Shown here in pieces: positions 1 through 9,111 of a stretch of 64,000 nt of DNA. Location: assembly GCA_033032865.1 (NCBI GenBank), contig JAWHQI010000040.1, positions 8,291,001-8,355,000 on the forward strand, written 5' to 3'. The translations under genes and the position numbers were made by a program. The stretch comes from Dactylorhiza incarnata. Its lineage: Eukaryota > Streptophyta > Magnoliopsida > Asparagales > Orchidaceae. The first letter of the stretch is position 1, and the number at the start of each line of letters is the position of its first letter. The notes under the pieces are model-generated. The model ran no database searches and was not told the origin of the DNA. It was given only the letters and a program-made list of their open reading frames with translations.

Positions 1-423
1 CGGGCAGTTGGTGAAGAACAGTCTGTCGACATGATATCGATCATGTCGTCGAGAAGACAAAGTGATCACAACGATATCAAGCAATCATGAAGATTACGCC
101 GACATCAGTTAGATGACTTCATGTTGGCTTAAGTACAAATGCAGAAGGGATGTTCCGTGCCGTAGAGACATCTCTATCTGAAGAGGAAGGAATCATACTT
201 GAAGATCTGTCCAAGTTCAAGGCATCGACAAAGTCCTGTCATCGAGATATTATCCATGTCATTGTAACAATGGAAATATCGTCGAGACAAATTCAAAAGT
301 AGCTAGACGCGCTGTCAGCATTTAATGATGCCGCCTGATTGTCTAATCAGCGCATGCTCTTGAGGGATGAGCGTCTGTCAGAAAAGTACATCATTGTGAC
401 CGTTATGCAGCACATCTCAGTCC

Positions 424-431
424 TATAAAAG
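424..431 (+). promoter_or_regulatory. TATA box of S0 LTR
   Basis: TATAAAAG followed by GGAATAGTGGATGCCCTA. The same box and downstream context recur in the S1 LTR at 2943, so this is the likely Pol II start region of the LTR. Confidence 0.65.
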
Positions 432-737
432 GGAATAGTGGATGCCCTAAAGCTCTCTCGATTTTCTGAAACTTAAGAATATCTCCCTAAGCAATCTTGA
501 ATAGAACAGTAACGGCGGAGACAAGAAAAAGCAAGAACGGAGAACAAGTCAATCATCATCCTTTGTTCTCTAAAGAATCAGTTCAGATTTATCGAATGAA
601 AAGGTGAAGTTTCAGATAGAAGAAAAGCCTGTAGAAGATTTGCGCTATCGAGTCTGATATCAAAAGCATCTTCTTCAAGTCAAGAAGCCAATCTACATAA
701 GGCAGAAGAAACAGTTTTCATTACTGTAATATCTTGT

Positions 738-1130
738 ATGGCTTGCGGGCCTAGAACTTGTAAGATCTGTTTCAGATCTGAGTGTCAATCTTGAGGTCTT
801 GAGATCTGTGAGGCTTGAGGGCTAGGGCAGAGGACTTGCGGGTCCAAACGTGTTGAGCTTGCGGGCTCGGGTGCAGTGAAGGGGCTTGCGGGCCTAGGCT
901 GTAGGCAAGACTTGCAGGTATGTGCTGTGTAGGGCTTGAGGGCCTGAGTGTCGAGCTTGCAGGCTCGGGTGCAGTGAAGCGGCTTGAGGGTCTAGGCTGC
1001 AGGGACTTGCGGGTCCAATCGTGTCGAGCTTGCGGGCTCGGGTGCAGTGAAGGGGCTTGCGGGCCTAGGTTGCAGGGACTTGTGGGTCCGAGTTGTAAGG
1101 CTTGCGGGCCGGAGTCGTTGGCAGAGTTTG
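738..1130 (+). repeat. CTTGCGGGCC decamer minisatellite in S0 leader
   Basis: Imperfect tandem copies of a GC-rich decamer (GCTTGCGGGCC, GACTTGCGGGTCC, GCTTGAGGGCC) mixed with GTGCAGTGAAG and GGCTGTAGG spacers. It lies downstream of the TATA box, so it would be in the transcribed R/U5 region. S1 carries a related array with GAGGG instead of GCGGG. Confidence 0.75.
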
Positions 1131-1341
1131 CCTAGCCTAGCACACTCCTGGGTAGGCGCAGAGGGACAGAGGATTACTCAAGACACTCGGTCATGAGGAA
1201 CCTCTATACATCCTGTGTCGTATGTGTGCTGAGACTTCTCATGAATCTTCTGTGCATCGCTTACATTAAAATCACTCTTGCTAAATATCTTAAAAACAGC
1301 GATAATCACCTAACCCACCTGGTGATTGTTCTATAACCAAC

Positions 1342-1687
1342 ACCGATGCTTTGGGCGCATTCAGAAAATATGGAATAAAAAATCTAAAGGTCGTCTATTT
1401 ATAGAAAGCAAGAGATATTTCCGTAATTATTACTTCTCTTGAGACCGCCCAATAAAACTGCACAGACCGCCAAACCTGCATAAGAATTGAGAAATGACAC
1501 AGATATAATCGGTCTCAATAATTGGAGACCGCAACATCTCAGGCAGCATGGTATAATAAGCAGCACAAAATTATAAAAATCACCACAACACTACAGAGAT
1601 CGCAGACAACGAAAATTATACATATTACAAAGTTAAAATTGTCCAGGAATGAGTATTTCAAGATCGGGCGAAATTAGTAATTAAAGT
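1342..1687. other. Non-coding flank of the H locus
   Basis: No open frame. It contains a minus-strand TATAAATA at 1396-1403 and an inverted GGTCTC...GAGACC motif at 1517-1539, plus several GACCGC words. A similar GGTCTC...GAGACC motif occurs at the other end of H (57117-57137). It could be the 3' untranslated or terminal repeat part of H; its nature is unresolved. Confidence 0.35.
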
Positions 1688-2084
1688 TCATTTCTTATAA
1701 GGTCGCTTCCTTCCTACATGAGCTGCGATGTCTTGCATTTTGTTAACCGCGGTCAGGACAGACGCCGGGTTTTGATTAACTAACATTGCAGTTTGATGAA
1801 CCTTCGACATCTCCCTGTCCACTTGCTCCATGAGAATAACCACAATCTTTGCAGTCGGTCTCTCTTCTGGATGATCGCTAGAGGTCCCGGGCCTCATCGC
1901 CATTTTTGCAGGACCGCCCCTTAACATTGCGACCTCAGTAGATAGAGCGTCAACTTTCCCCTTATAGTACTCTACATCTTTTTCCACTTTATGAAGTGCT
2001 CGAGCGAGCTCAACATTCTTTAGATCGCACTCCCCGCTTACTCGTCTTTCATTGACGCGCATTTTCTCTTTGAGATCGTGAATC
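1688..2084 (-). pseudogene. H ORF, C-terminal piece (coiled coil, unknown family)
   Basis: Minus-strand reading of about 130 codons ending at a stop at 1688. It is rich in Glu, Lys, Arg and Val with heptad-like spacing (HDLKEKM, ALHKVEKDVEYYKGKVDALSTEVAMLRG) and ends in a basic tail (GRKRPYKK). The frame opens directly from the S1 target duplication GAATC and matches the frame that ends at 31761-31765, so S1 interrupted an open frame. I do not recognise the family. It could be a gag-like or accessory protein of an old retroelement; nothing enzymatic is visible. Confidence 0.55.
2080..2084. other. S1 target site duplication (left copy)
   Basis: GAATC, repeated exactly at 31761-31765 after the 3' LTR. 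Five bases is the normal size for Ty1/copia integration. Confidence 0.9.
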
Positions 2085-2942
2085 TGTTGGGAATCTTGCC
2101 TACATGATTCCTGATTTAAAGAAGTCACCAAGTCAAGAAAACTTCACTTTGTATTTGATCACTTCTCTAGCTCATAATCTCAGGAAAATAAAGTACAAAT
2201 CGTCGAGAAGAATAGGAGATGTTGTCGAAAAAGTATGCTTGTCGTCATGATGATGAGCAAAGCAAAACTGAAGGACAATGGAAGCTATCGTCGTGATGCA
2301 CATATCGTTGTGACATCACAATGCTGACAGAATATCGGAGAGAAGAAATTAGCTGATGAAAAAGCAACATCGAAGATATCAAAGGAAGAAATGTCGTCGA
2401 GAAGATGCAGTATCGTCAACATCATCAAAGTAGCCTTATCGTTGAAAAGGCAATATCCAGAAGTATCGTAGAAATTTACGTAAAGGAGAACTGATGTCAA
2501 AGAGTCTAGGGAAGCTGCTATGAAGACATCAATACCTGAAGAAGTGAATATCGACGTAATGAACATGTTGTCGAGAGAGAAAAGTAATTACGACGTCAAT
2601 CTGCAAGAAAGAAGATCATGACGACACAGTCAGAGATGGCATATCATTGTATATGCAGAAACGCCAGGATATCTCGTATTGTCTAGATATCAATGTCAGA
2701 GGCAGAAGCAAGAAGACTTGAAGATCTACCAAGGTCTAAGACAATGACGAAGCCTGTCGTTGAGACGCTATCTGTATCGTCATAAAGCTGGAAACACCAA
2801 CGCAATAGAATTCAAATGTTGTGGACGTGCTGTCATGCATTTAATGCCATCGCCTGATTGTCCAATCAGCGCGTGCTCTTAAGGAATGGGGCGTCTGACA
2901 TTAAAGGACATCATAGGTGACCGTTGGAAGGTTCCTCCGTCT

Positions 2943-2950
2943 TATAAAAG
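2943..2950 (+). promoter_or_regulatory. TATA box of S1 5' LTR
   Basis: TATAAAAG followed by GGAATGATGGATGCCCTAG; the 3' LTR copy lies near 20340. It places the transcription start a few tens of bases downstream. Confidence 0.7.
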
Positions 2951-3292
2951 GGAATGATGGATGCCCTAGAAACAAGTCTTCGTTCGAGAGAAGAAAAGCA
3001 GCCGTTCTCATTCTCACTCAAATCTTGGAACGAAAAGAATCCCGCAGAGCATTTCAATCAAACTGTTATATCTGCGGTGAAGAAGTAGAAGAAAAAGAAA
3101 TCAAAGATTCCTATCCGTCGTTCTCTAAAGTTTCAGTCATCTCCATTGACTGATAAGAAGCCGATCAACATCGGGCAAAAGATGAAGGGCTGAAGAAGAT
3201 CCAGTGCTGAAATCGACAAATCAAGAAGCATCTTCTTCAAGTCAAGTTGCCAGTCTCCATCAGGCAGAAGATTTATTTCAACCTTCATTGTT

Positions 3293-3536
3293 GTAAGGCT
3301 TTAGGGCCAAATCTGTAAGATCTGTTTTCAGATCTAAGTGTCTAGCTTGAGGGCTGGAGAGCTGTGTGGCTTGAGGGCCAGGGCAGTGGACTTGAGGGTC
3401 CAATATTGTCAAGCTTGAGGGCTTGAGACCTGTGAAGGCTTGCGGGCCAGGGCAGAGGCTAGACTTGCGGGTCTGAGCTAGGGGTAGGGCTTGAGGGCTT
3501 GATTGTCAAGCTTGAGGGCTTGAGACCTGTGAATGA
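3293..3536 (+). repeat. CTTGAGGGC decamer array in S1 5' LTR
   Basis: Imperfect repeats of GCTTGAGGGC(C/T) and ACTTGCGGGTC in the transcribed leader. It resumes after the inserted element at 3781-3850. The 3' LTR has the longer uninterrupted version at 20686-21075. Confidence 0.75.
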
Positions 3537-3780
3537 TGTAACAACCCGGCCCGATGACCACACCAGAGGCCTACAACCATGCCCCATCCCTGATGGGCGG
3601 GCTGCCGTGGTTGGACAAGGACTGCAGTCTGGTGCACCCCACCCATGGCTGAGTCTGTTTCTCAGCTACAATGGGATGTTGATGGCGGCACTCGAACCCC
3701 CGACCACCCTTGATAAGGCACCTTCAACAGTCCTCATCACCAGCTGAGTCGTAGGCCTCTGGTGTGGTGGTCGGGCCGGG
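3537..3780 (-). mobile_element. Small inverted-repeat element with tRNA-like A and B boxes
   Basis: An extra 240 bp is present here relative to the S1 3' LTR, replacing part of the decamer array. Arms 3545-3574 and 3751-3780 are inverted repeats matching at 28 of 30 positions. On the minus strand an A-box-like CTCAGCTGGTGATGAG (3734-3749 region) precedes a B-box-like GGGTTCGAGTGC (3688-3700), as in tRNA-derived Pol III promoters. The plus-strand start TGTAACAACCCGGCCC resembles TGTAACAGTCCTGGCCC at the ends of the 5S palindromes near 43544. No ORF of interest. Confidence 0.6.
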
Positions 3781-4054
3781 CTCGAGTGTAGTAGGGGATT
3801 GCGGGCTTAGGCTGTAGGACTTGCGGGTTCGTGTTGTAAGGCTTTAGGGCATGAAGATTTTGGAGGAGTTTGCCGAGCCTAGCACATTGCTGGGTTGGCG
3901 CAGAGGGACAGGGGACTACTCAAGACACCCAGTCTTGAGGAACCTCTATAAATTCTAGTGTGTTTTCTGTGCTGTGCCTTTAACCTTCTAAATCAGTTAA
4001 CCAAAAATAAAGAACATCTAAAGGTGAAGAAAACAATTTGAAAAACCTATTCAC

Positions 4055-4055
<1 letters not shown>

Positions 4056-4088
<33 letters not shown>
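4056..4088. repeat. Poly-C run (33 C) near end of S1 5' LTR
   Basis: Uninterrupted C run 33 bases before the LTR end. The 3' LTR equivalent (31713-31727) has 15 C, so the length has changed since insertion or is uncertain in the assembly. Confidence 0.9.
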
Positions 4089-4123
4089 TTTAGGTGATAA
4101 GTTGACACCCAATAACTAACAAG

Positions 4124-4135
4124 TGGTATCAAAGC
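4124..4135 (+). other. S1 primer binding site (initiator tRNA-Met)
   Basis: TGGTATCAAAGC, two bases after the LTR end. This is the usual plant retrotransposon primer site complementary to the 3' end of initiator tRNA-Met. Confidence 0.85.
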
Positions 4136-4139
4136 TAGG

Positions 4140-4628
4140 TTGTTCAAAATAAAGCTTAACAGCTTGAACAGATCTACTATTTGGGTGTCCATTTATCATA
4201 GCTATGAAATTCAGGATGAGATACCTCCAGAACAGGAATATATAAGGGCACCTCTATCTCAAACAGACTCAAAATCGGAAACAAGTACATCAGAGAATGA
4301 TGACTTGCCCATGCAATATGTTGCCCTTCTAAAAGAACTCAGACAAAGCAAGGAGGCCTACAAAAAGCAAGCTGAAGGAATCTCAATCCTTCAAGCCAGA
4401 AATTCTGACCTCTCTGCAAAGGCTGAAAAGCTGACTCTTGAGAATGCAGATTTCTTCCAGATCAAGAGGGATTATAATGCTAGCTCCAACCTGGATCTAA
4501 TGGCCAAGTTTGGGAAAACCATGAAGGCTCTGGTTGAAAGCAGAGAGCTATGCTACTCTCTAACAAAAGAAATTGTTCTTCTAAAGAAGGATAGAGACCA
4601 GCTCAATCAACTGAGATCCAAAGATTAG
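4140..4628 (+). pseudogene. S1 gag fragment, coiled-coil part
   Basis: Open frame of 162 codons directly after the primer site. From about residue 55 it is a Lys/Glu/Leu-rich coiled coil (YVALLKELRQSKEAYKKQAEG...). In Sireviruses this part lies in the C-terminal half of Gag; the usual N-terminal capsid-like domain is missing, so the frame opens inside gag after a deletion and the ATG is unlikely to be original. It ends in a stop at 4626 and the zinc-knuckle part follows after a gap. Confidence 0.6.
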
Positions 4629-4788
4629 TTAGTCAGAAGTGTGCAGGAGAATCCCCTTTCTAGCAGAAAGCCTATAGCAAGCACCTTCAAACCAAGAATC
4701 TCACCACTCCCAATTAAAGATTGTTGTCCCACCCAAAGAGGAGCAAGAATGCCTCAAGAATAAAATCTCCACAAGAGGAGCAAAGCAT

Positions 4789-5217
4789 GTGCCAAAGATG
4801 CCTCATGAAAGAATCATCATGAGGGAACAAGAGCTTAGTAGGTCTAGGAGAATGAAGAAATCCTTACAAAGGACTGACTTCAAAAGAAGAATTGTGAACG
4901 ACACGAATCATATCTCTAACCAATACAATTCTGTTTCCTACAGGTACCTTTCCAACTGCCCACAGAAGAATCATGCACCTACCAACAGCAAGAGGAGAAG
5001 ATACAATAAGTTTGACTGTTGGTGCTGTGGCAAGACTGGCCACTTTGTCTATGATTGTTGGTTCAACCCATCTAATCCAAGGGTAACAAATACTAAACTC
5101 TCATGCTTCCCTACTCACTACCATCTTCTGCATTCAAGAGCAGTAAGATCAAATGTGTTCCTTGAAGTTAACAATAGCCCAGGACCCAAAGCAACTTGGG
5201 TTCCTAAGGGTCTGTGA
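4789..5217 (+). pseudogene. S1 gag C-terminus with one zinc knuckle
   Basis: 142 codons in plus. Residues about 77-90 form a CCHC knuckle, CWCCGKTGHFVYDC (CX2CX4HX4C), the nucleic-acid binding motif of nucleocapsid. The end GPKATWVPKGL is the stretch that in Sireviruses leads from gag into the protease region. The frame stops there and no protease, integrase or RT follows; sequence unlike a Sirevirus begins before about 5480. A remnant, not a working gene. Confidence 0.75.
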
Positions 5218-5760
5218 TCTTATTTTGCAGGGAGTCCAACGGCCTATCGGAAGCAAATCTGAGGCCTTGGACAAGTTGCTGTTCTGGCCTATATGCTAGG
5301 ACAGCAGACACAGTCACTAACAATCTTAGTGCAGATTCTCCTATTGAAAAACGAAGAAGGACATCAGCAGGACTTCAAACCATGGATGACCAACACATCC
5401 CTGAAGAAGTATCAGGCATGATGCTAAAGAAGTCACCTGGGAAGGGCCGAAAATTGCCAAAGACAGAAAAGCAGAGAAAAATCTTGACGTCGACACAGTA
5501 AGCTATTTCGACGACATAATACCTGTCGCAACGACAAAAGAGGTACCGTCAAGGCTGGGTGCGATAACATAAAGCGCTAGTCAATCGATAAATTAGAGCC
5601 GCCTGGCGCGATAACTGTCAGCTCATCGATAAAATCAAAAGGGTGCGCGTCCCTTCACCTTTTTTCACTATAAATAGAATGATTGCCTAGAACAAAAATA
5701 CGCTTTCAGCTCTTCCACAAACCCCCTCTTTGTCTCCGACGTATCACCTTCTCAGCCTCA
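5218..5760 (+). other. Start of foreign cassette in S1, with LTR-like U3
   Basis: An undiagnostic frame (5214-5501) is followed by sequence with GTCGACAC, ATCGATAAA and GCGATAAC words, then TATAAATAGAATGATTGCC. The order resembles the U3/TATA part of Sirevirus LTRs (TATAAAAGGGAATGATGG in S1) but the sequence is different. It looks like a piece of another, diverged element or a captured promoter. No coding claim. Confidence 0.35.
5669..5676 (+). promoter_or_regulatory. Candidate TATA box in the S1 cassette
   Basis: TATAAATA, 92 bp before an ATG that opens an 82-codon frame. Position relative to the ATG fits a plant Pol II promoter; no transcript evidence. Confidence 0.4.
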
Positions 5761-6219
5761 ATGACACCCGAAAAAGGGCCAGGGAACGCTCGAGGAGAGA
5801 AAAACCCCCCGAAAGATAACCTAGAAGAATCCAGTGAGATGCTCTCCGCTAAGACAGATCCGGTCTATCGTTCGATGTCACTCCTGCTCACAGCTCAATG
5901 GGAGCAAATGGAGACTCTTATAGAAAAGGCTGTGAACAGAATCAGGGATGACATGAAGGAAGAAATAAAATCGATAAAGAAGGAAGTCTCTCAACTCCAC
6001 ACTCAATAAGCGGAGTTCACCGGTGTTATTCTGAACAAAATCACCATTCAGGAGCAAACCCTAGACACTCATCTTCTGGAAGTGAGAAACCTCATAGATG
6101 TCGGAAATCAGGAAACACTGGAGCAACTGTTCGAACTAACAAACTCCATGACAGAAGAAATCCAAAACGGGAAGAGGAAATTAAGGAAGAAATCCTGGAG
6201 GAAATCAAGGGAAGCATAG
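5761..6219 (+). pseudogene. Charged coiled-coil ORF in the S1 cassette, one internal stop
   Basis: From the ATG at 5761 the frame runs 82 codons to a TAA at 6007, then continues open in the same frame to a TAG at 6217. The part before the stop has a Gly/Pro/Lys-rich start (MTPEKGPGNARGEKNPPK) and a helix rich in Glu, Lys and Ile (IRDDMKEEIKSIKKEVSQL); after the stop the coiled-coil character persists. Read through, about 150 residues. I do not recognise it. A structural protein of a retroelement or pararetrovirus is one possibility, without direct support. A longer frame starting at 5683 shares this part. Confidence 0.4.
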
Positions 6220-6968
6220 ATTCTTGTTCACATCAAGCAATATGGGTAAGTAATCAAATAAAGCAAGCACTACGAATAACCCTATCCATATATGTATCGA
6301 CTGAACCCTCCATCAGCACCGACTCTAAAGCCTATGAAGCCGACTCGGTCGAATCCGCAACATCCAGGAAGAGGAGGAAAACCTCTTGCGCAGAGTACAG
6401 AAAGAAGAGACTAAATAAAGTTAAGCAGGATCCAGAATCAAGCAGGTGGAGCCCTCGCTCAAATGAAATCAGCACAGAGTCATGGATAGCGTTTGGACAC
6501 AGTCAGGTAGACTACGAAAAAGTGTACTCCTCAACAGAATAGAATCATCACCTGAGAGACTTGGAGGCAAGGAAACTACATAAGATGGCCTTTCCCCACG
6601 GTCCTCCTCCTCCTCCTCCAAAGAAGATTCTGAAGCCAATTGACTTCTACAGGAGACAGAAGAAGAAGGAAGCAAAGGGAGCCAACTGCAGCAAGCCCTA
6701 AGGAGATGTCTCGTTCAAGACTATAAAATGACATAGATTTCTAAGGCTAATCTTACTCCAAGAACAATTGGTCCTTTTATATGACTAGTTATATATATAT
6801 ATAAACAATCTAAGTAGATGAATACTTATATATGAATGCTTATAAGGCATATTCCTATGATTATATTGCTGCATCCTATTATTGATGTGTATGGTATTCA
6901 TAAATGTGCAATTACTGCTATATCCAGTTATTGCTTGTTGATAACTGATAACATGCCTTGCACATTGT
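6220..6968 (+). other. Rest of foreign cassette and AT-rich spacer, decayed
   Basis: Up to about 6700 the plus strand reads as a broken, charged frame with a basic cluster (SRKRRKT), a run of Pro (GPPPPPPKK) and many Lys. From 6716 to 6968 it is AT-rich with a TATATATATATA run near 6790 and no frame. I see no recognisable domain. Sirevirus sequence resumes before 7046. Confidence 0.35.
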
Positions 6969-7451
6969 GTGTGCCTACCTAGCAAAATGTCGTATAATCA
7001 TCCACGTGTCTATGCTAGACATCAGATGCAGATTATGCAGGGTGCAAGGAAGATAGGAAGAGTACCTCTGGGACATGTCAACCTTGGTGGAAGACTGATC
7101 TCTTGGAGTAGTAAGAAGCAGACAAGTGTAGCAATCTCAACAGCGAAATAAGAGTATATCTCTGCTGGGAGCTGCTGTACCCAACTGCTATGGATTCAAC
7201 ATCAACTCAAAGACTACAATCTAAAGATGACCAAAACACCCCTGTTTTGTGACTCTTCAAGTGCAATCTCAATTGCTAAGAACCCTGTCTTGCACAGTAG
7301 GACTAAGCATATTGAGATCATGTTTCACATCATCAGGGAGCATGTGGAAAATGAAGATATCACCCTTGAGTTTGTCCCAACAGACAAACAAGTGGCTGAT
7401 ATATTTACAAAACCCCTAGATGAAGCTAAGTTTAACTTCTTCAAATTCTAA
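6969..7451 (+). pseudogene. S1 RNase H (3' end of copia pol)
   Basis: Plus-strand reading with GRLISWSSKKQTSVAISTA, then a stop at about 7149, then CDSSSAISIAKNPVLHSRTKH, HIIREHVE and DIFTKPLDEAKF, the conserved order of Ty1/copia RNase H and very close to Sirevirus wording. The acidic residue normally following STA is Lys here and the next codon is TAA, so the site is damaged. The first 25 codons from 6969 are not clearly RNase H. The frame ends at 7451 with the usual ...KFNFFKF, followed by the 3' untranslated part. Confidence 0.8.
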
Positions 7452-7901
7452 TTGGGGATGTTAAACTTAGAGTAATCCTTAACTTATTCTTCACTAATCC
7501 CTTTCTATATGATTGGTTAAAAAATCTCTCAGGATAATTGTTGAAGAAGTCCAACAAAAAGGACATCTAATTGCCAAAGTCAGAATGATCTGCAGGAAAG
7601 AAGTCAGAAAGGGGGAGAATGGTATCAATATGTTCAAGACAAGATGCTCAAGAAGATCTCAAAGATTAGGGGAGCAAAAGGAGTAGGGGGAGCCACAGAA
7701 GAAGAGACTTTAAATCAAAGGGGAGCTACAAAAGAAGAGACATCAAATCAAGGGGGAGCTACAAGCATGATGTACTCATAAGTTCAGCAAAAGATAAGTA
7801 AATTATCAAATGCTCATGCCTTCTTTTTAAAATTATAATATTTATTGTCAAGTGAACGTATTCTTGTATTGAGATTCTGACTTCTTCAAATAGGGGGAGA
7901 T
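7452..7901 (+). other. S1 3' untranslated region with multiple polypurine tracts
   Basis: No gene. GGGGAG-type tracts occur at 7611, 7669, 7685, 7719, 7752 and finally 7892-7900 (TAGGGGGAGAT) right before the LTR. Several polypurine tracts upstream of the 3' LTR are a known Sirevirus hallmark; the last one is the expected plus-strand primer. Confidence 0.8.
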
Positions 7902-8691
7902 TGTTGGGAATCTTACCTACATGATTCTTGATTTGAAGAAGTCACAAAGTTAAGAAAACTTCACTTTGTATTTGATCACTTCTCTAGCTCATAATCTCAG
8001 GGAAATAAAGTACAAATCATCGAGAAGAATAGGAGATGTCATCGACAAAGTATGCTTGTCGTCATGATTATGAGCAAAGCAAAACTGAAGGACAATGGAA
8101 GCTATCGTCATGATGCACATATCGTTGTGACATCACAATGCCGACAGAATATCAGAGAGAAGAAATGAGCTGATGAAAAAGCAACATCGAAGATATCAAA
8201 GGAAGGAATGTCGTCGAGAAGATGCAGTATCGCCGACATCATCAAAGTAGCCTTATCGTTGAAAAGGCAATATCCAGAAGTATCGTAGATATCGGCGTAA
8301 AGGAGAACTGATGTCAAAGAGGCTAGGGAAGATGCTATGAAGACATCATTTCCTGAAGAAGTGAATATCGACGTAATGAACATGTCGTCGAGAGAATAAA
8401 GTGATTACGATGACAATCTGAAAGAAAGAAGATCACGCCGACACAGTCAAAGATGGGATATCGTTGTATATGCAGAAACGCCAGGATATCTCGTATCGTC
8501 GAGATATCAATGTCAGAGGCAGAAGCAAGAAGACTTGAAGATCTACCAAGATCTAAGACAACGATGAAGCCTGTCGTCGAGATGCTATCTGTATCATCAT
8601 AAAGCTGGGAACACCAACGAGATGGAATTCAATTGTTGCGGACGCGCTGTCATGCATTTAATGCCGCCGCCTGATTGTCCAATCAGTGCGT
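7902..8691 (+). repeat. S1 3' LTR, first part
   Basis: Matches 2085 onward of the 5' LTR (TGTTGGGAATCTTACC...) up to the G2 insertion point in CCAATCAGTGCGT. Continues at 20268. Confidence 0.9.
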
Positions 8692-9098
8692 TGTCATGGA
8701 CTAGTCCCCTTGACTCTGTCGCACACGGCCTTAGCTCCTCTTGTCCCCCTCGCGACTAGCTAAGTCAGCCTCACTCTTAGAAATTTGTGGTGGAAATGGG
8801 AACGAGAACAAGAACACAAGAGCACAAGAGAAGAAGTAAGCAAGAGAACTCAAATGCTTATTCCAAACTTGGATTGATACAAATGAGGGGGTCTTCCCCT
8901 TTTATAGGCCCCAAAGAGGTTTCCCTCCAATCCAAAGAATATTCTAGAACCCTACTATTCTAGAGTATTCTATACAATTCCGGTATATACAAGAGTCATG
9001 GACTCTCTAGATTGTTCTATTGCCTTCCTATGTACAAGACTCCAGATTTCTCTAGAATCTTCTCATGTATTAACCCCAAAAGTGAGGAGATCGTAACA
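8692..9098 (-). repeat. G2 LTR, left (3' LTR in minus)
   Basis: 407 bp, plus-strand ends TGTCATGG...CGTAACA. A minus-strand TATAAAAG lies at 8899-8906. Partner at 19861-20267 has the same length with scattered substitutions. Confidence 0.9.
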
Positions 9099-9111
9099 TT
9101 CTCCCCCACCT
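9099..9111 (-). other. G2 polypurine tract
   Basis: Minus-strand GGTGGGGGAGAA directly before the LTR start; plus-strand second-strand primer. It lies just past the pol stop codon. Confidence 0.75.

Larger units (their letters stand above)
1..1341 (+). repeat. Sirevirus-like LTR (S0), 5' end outside the window
   Basis: The stretch has the same order of landmarks as the complete S1 LTR at 2085-4121: AT-rich U3 with many GTCGAGA/ATCGTCGA words, a box reading GCCGCCTGATTGTC near 330, TATAAAAGGGAAT at 424, a decamer array (CTTGCGGGCC) and a terminal ACCAACA. It is too diverged from S1 to be its partner LTR. No primer site follows 1341, so in plus orientation it is read as the 3' LTR of an element lying mostly left of the window, or as a solo LTR. 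No coding capacity is supported; the short open frame at 920-1135 is only the decamer array. Confidence 0.75.
2085..4121 (+). repeat. S1 5' LTR
   Basis: 2037 bp, TG...CA ends. It contains TATA at 2943, the decamer array, an inserted inverted-repeat element at 3537-3780 and a 33-base C run close to the end. The 3' partner is split into 7902-8691, 20268-21199 and 31630-31760. The two copies differ at many sites by eye, so S1 is older than G3. Confidence 0.9.

Noticed and set aside
8687..8691. Five-base target duplication for G2
   Set aside because: TGCGT on the left and GCGTG on the right share only GCGT when LTRs are bounded at TG and CA; recorded as a 4-base repeat, probably eroded.
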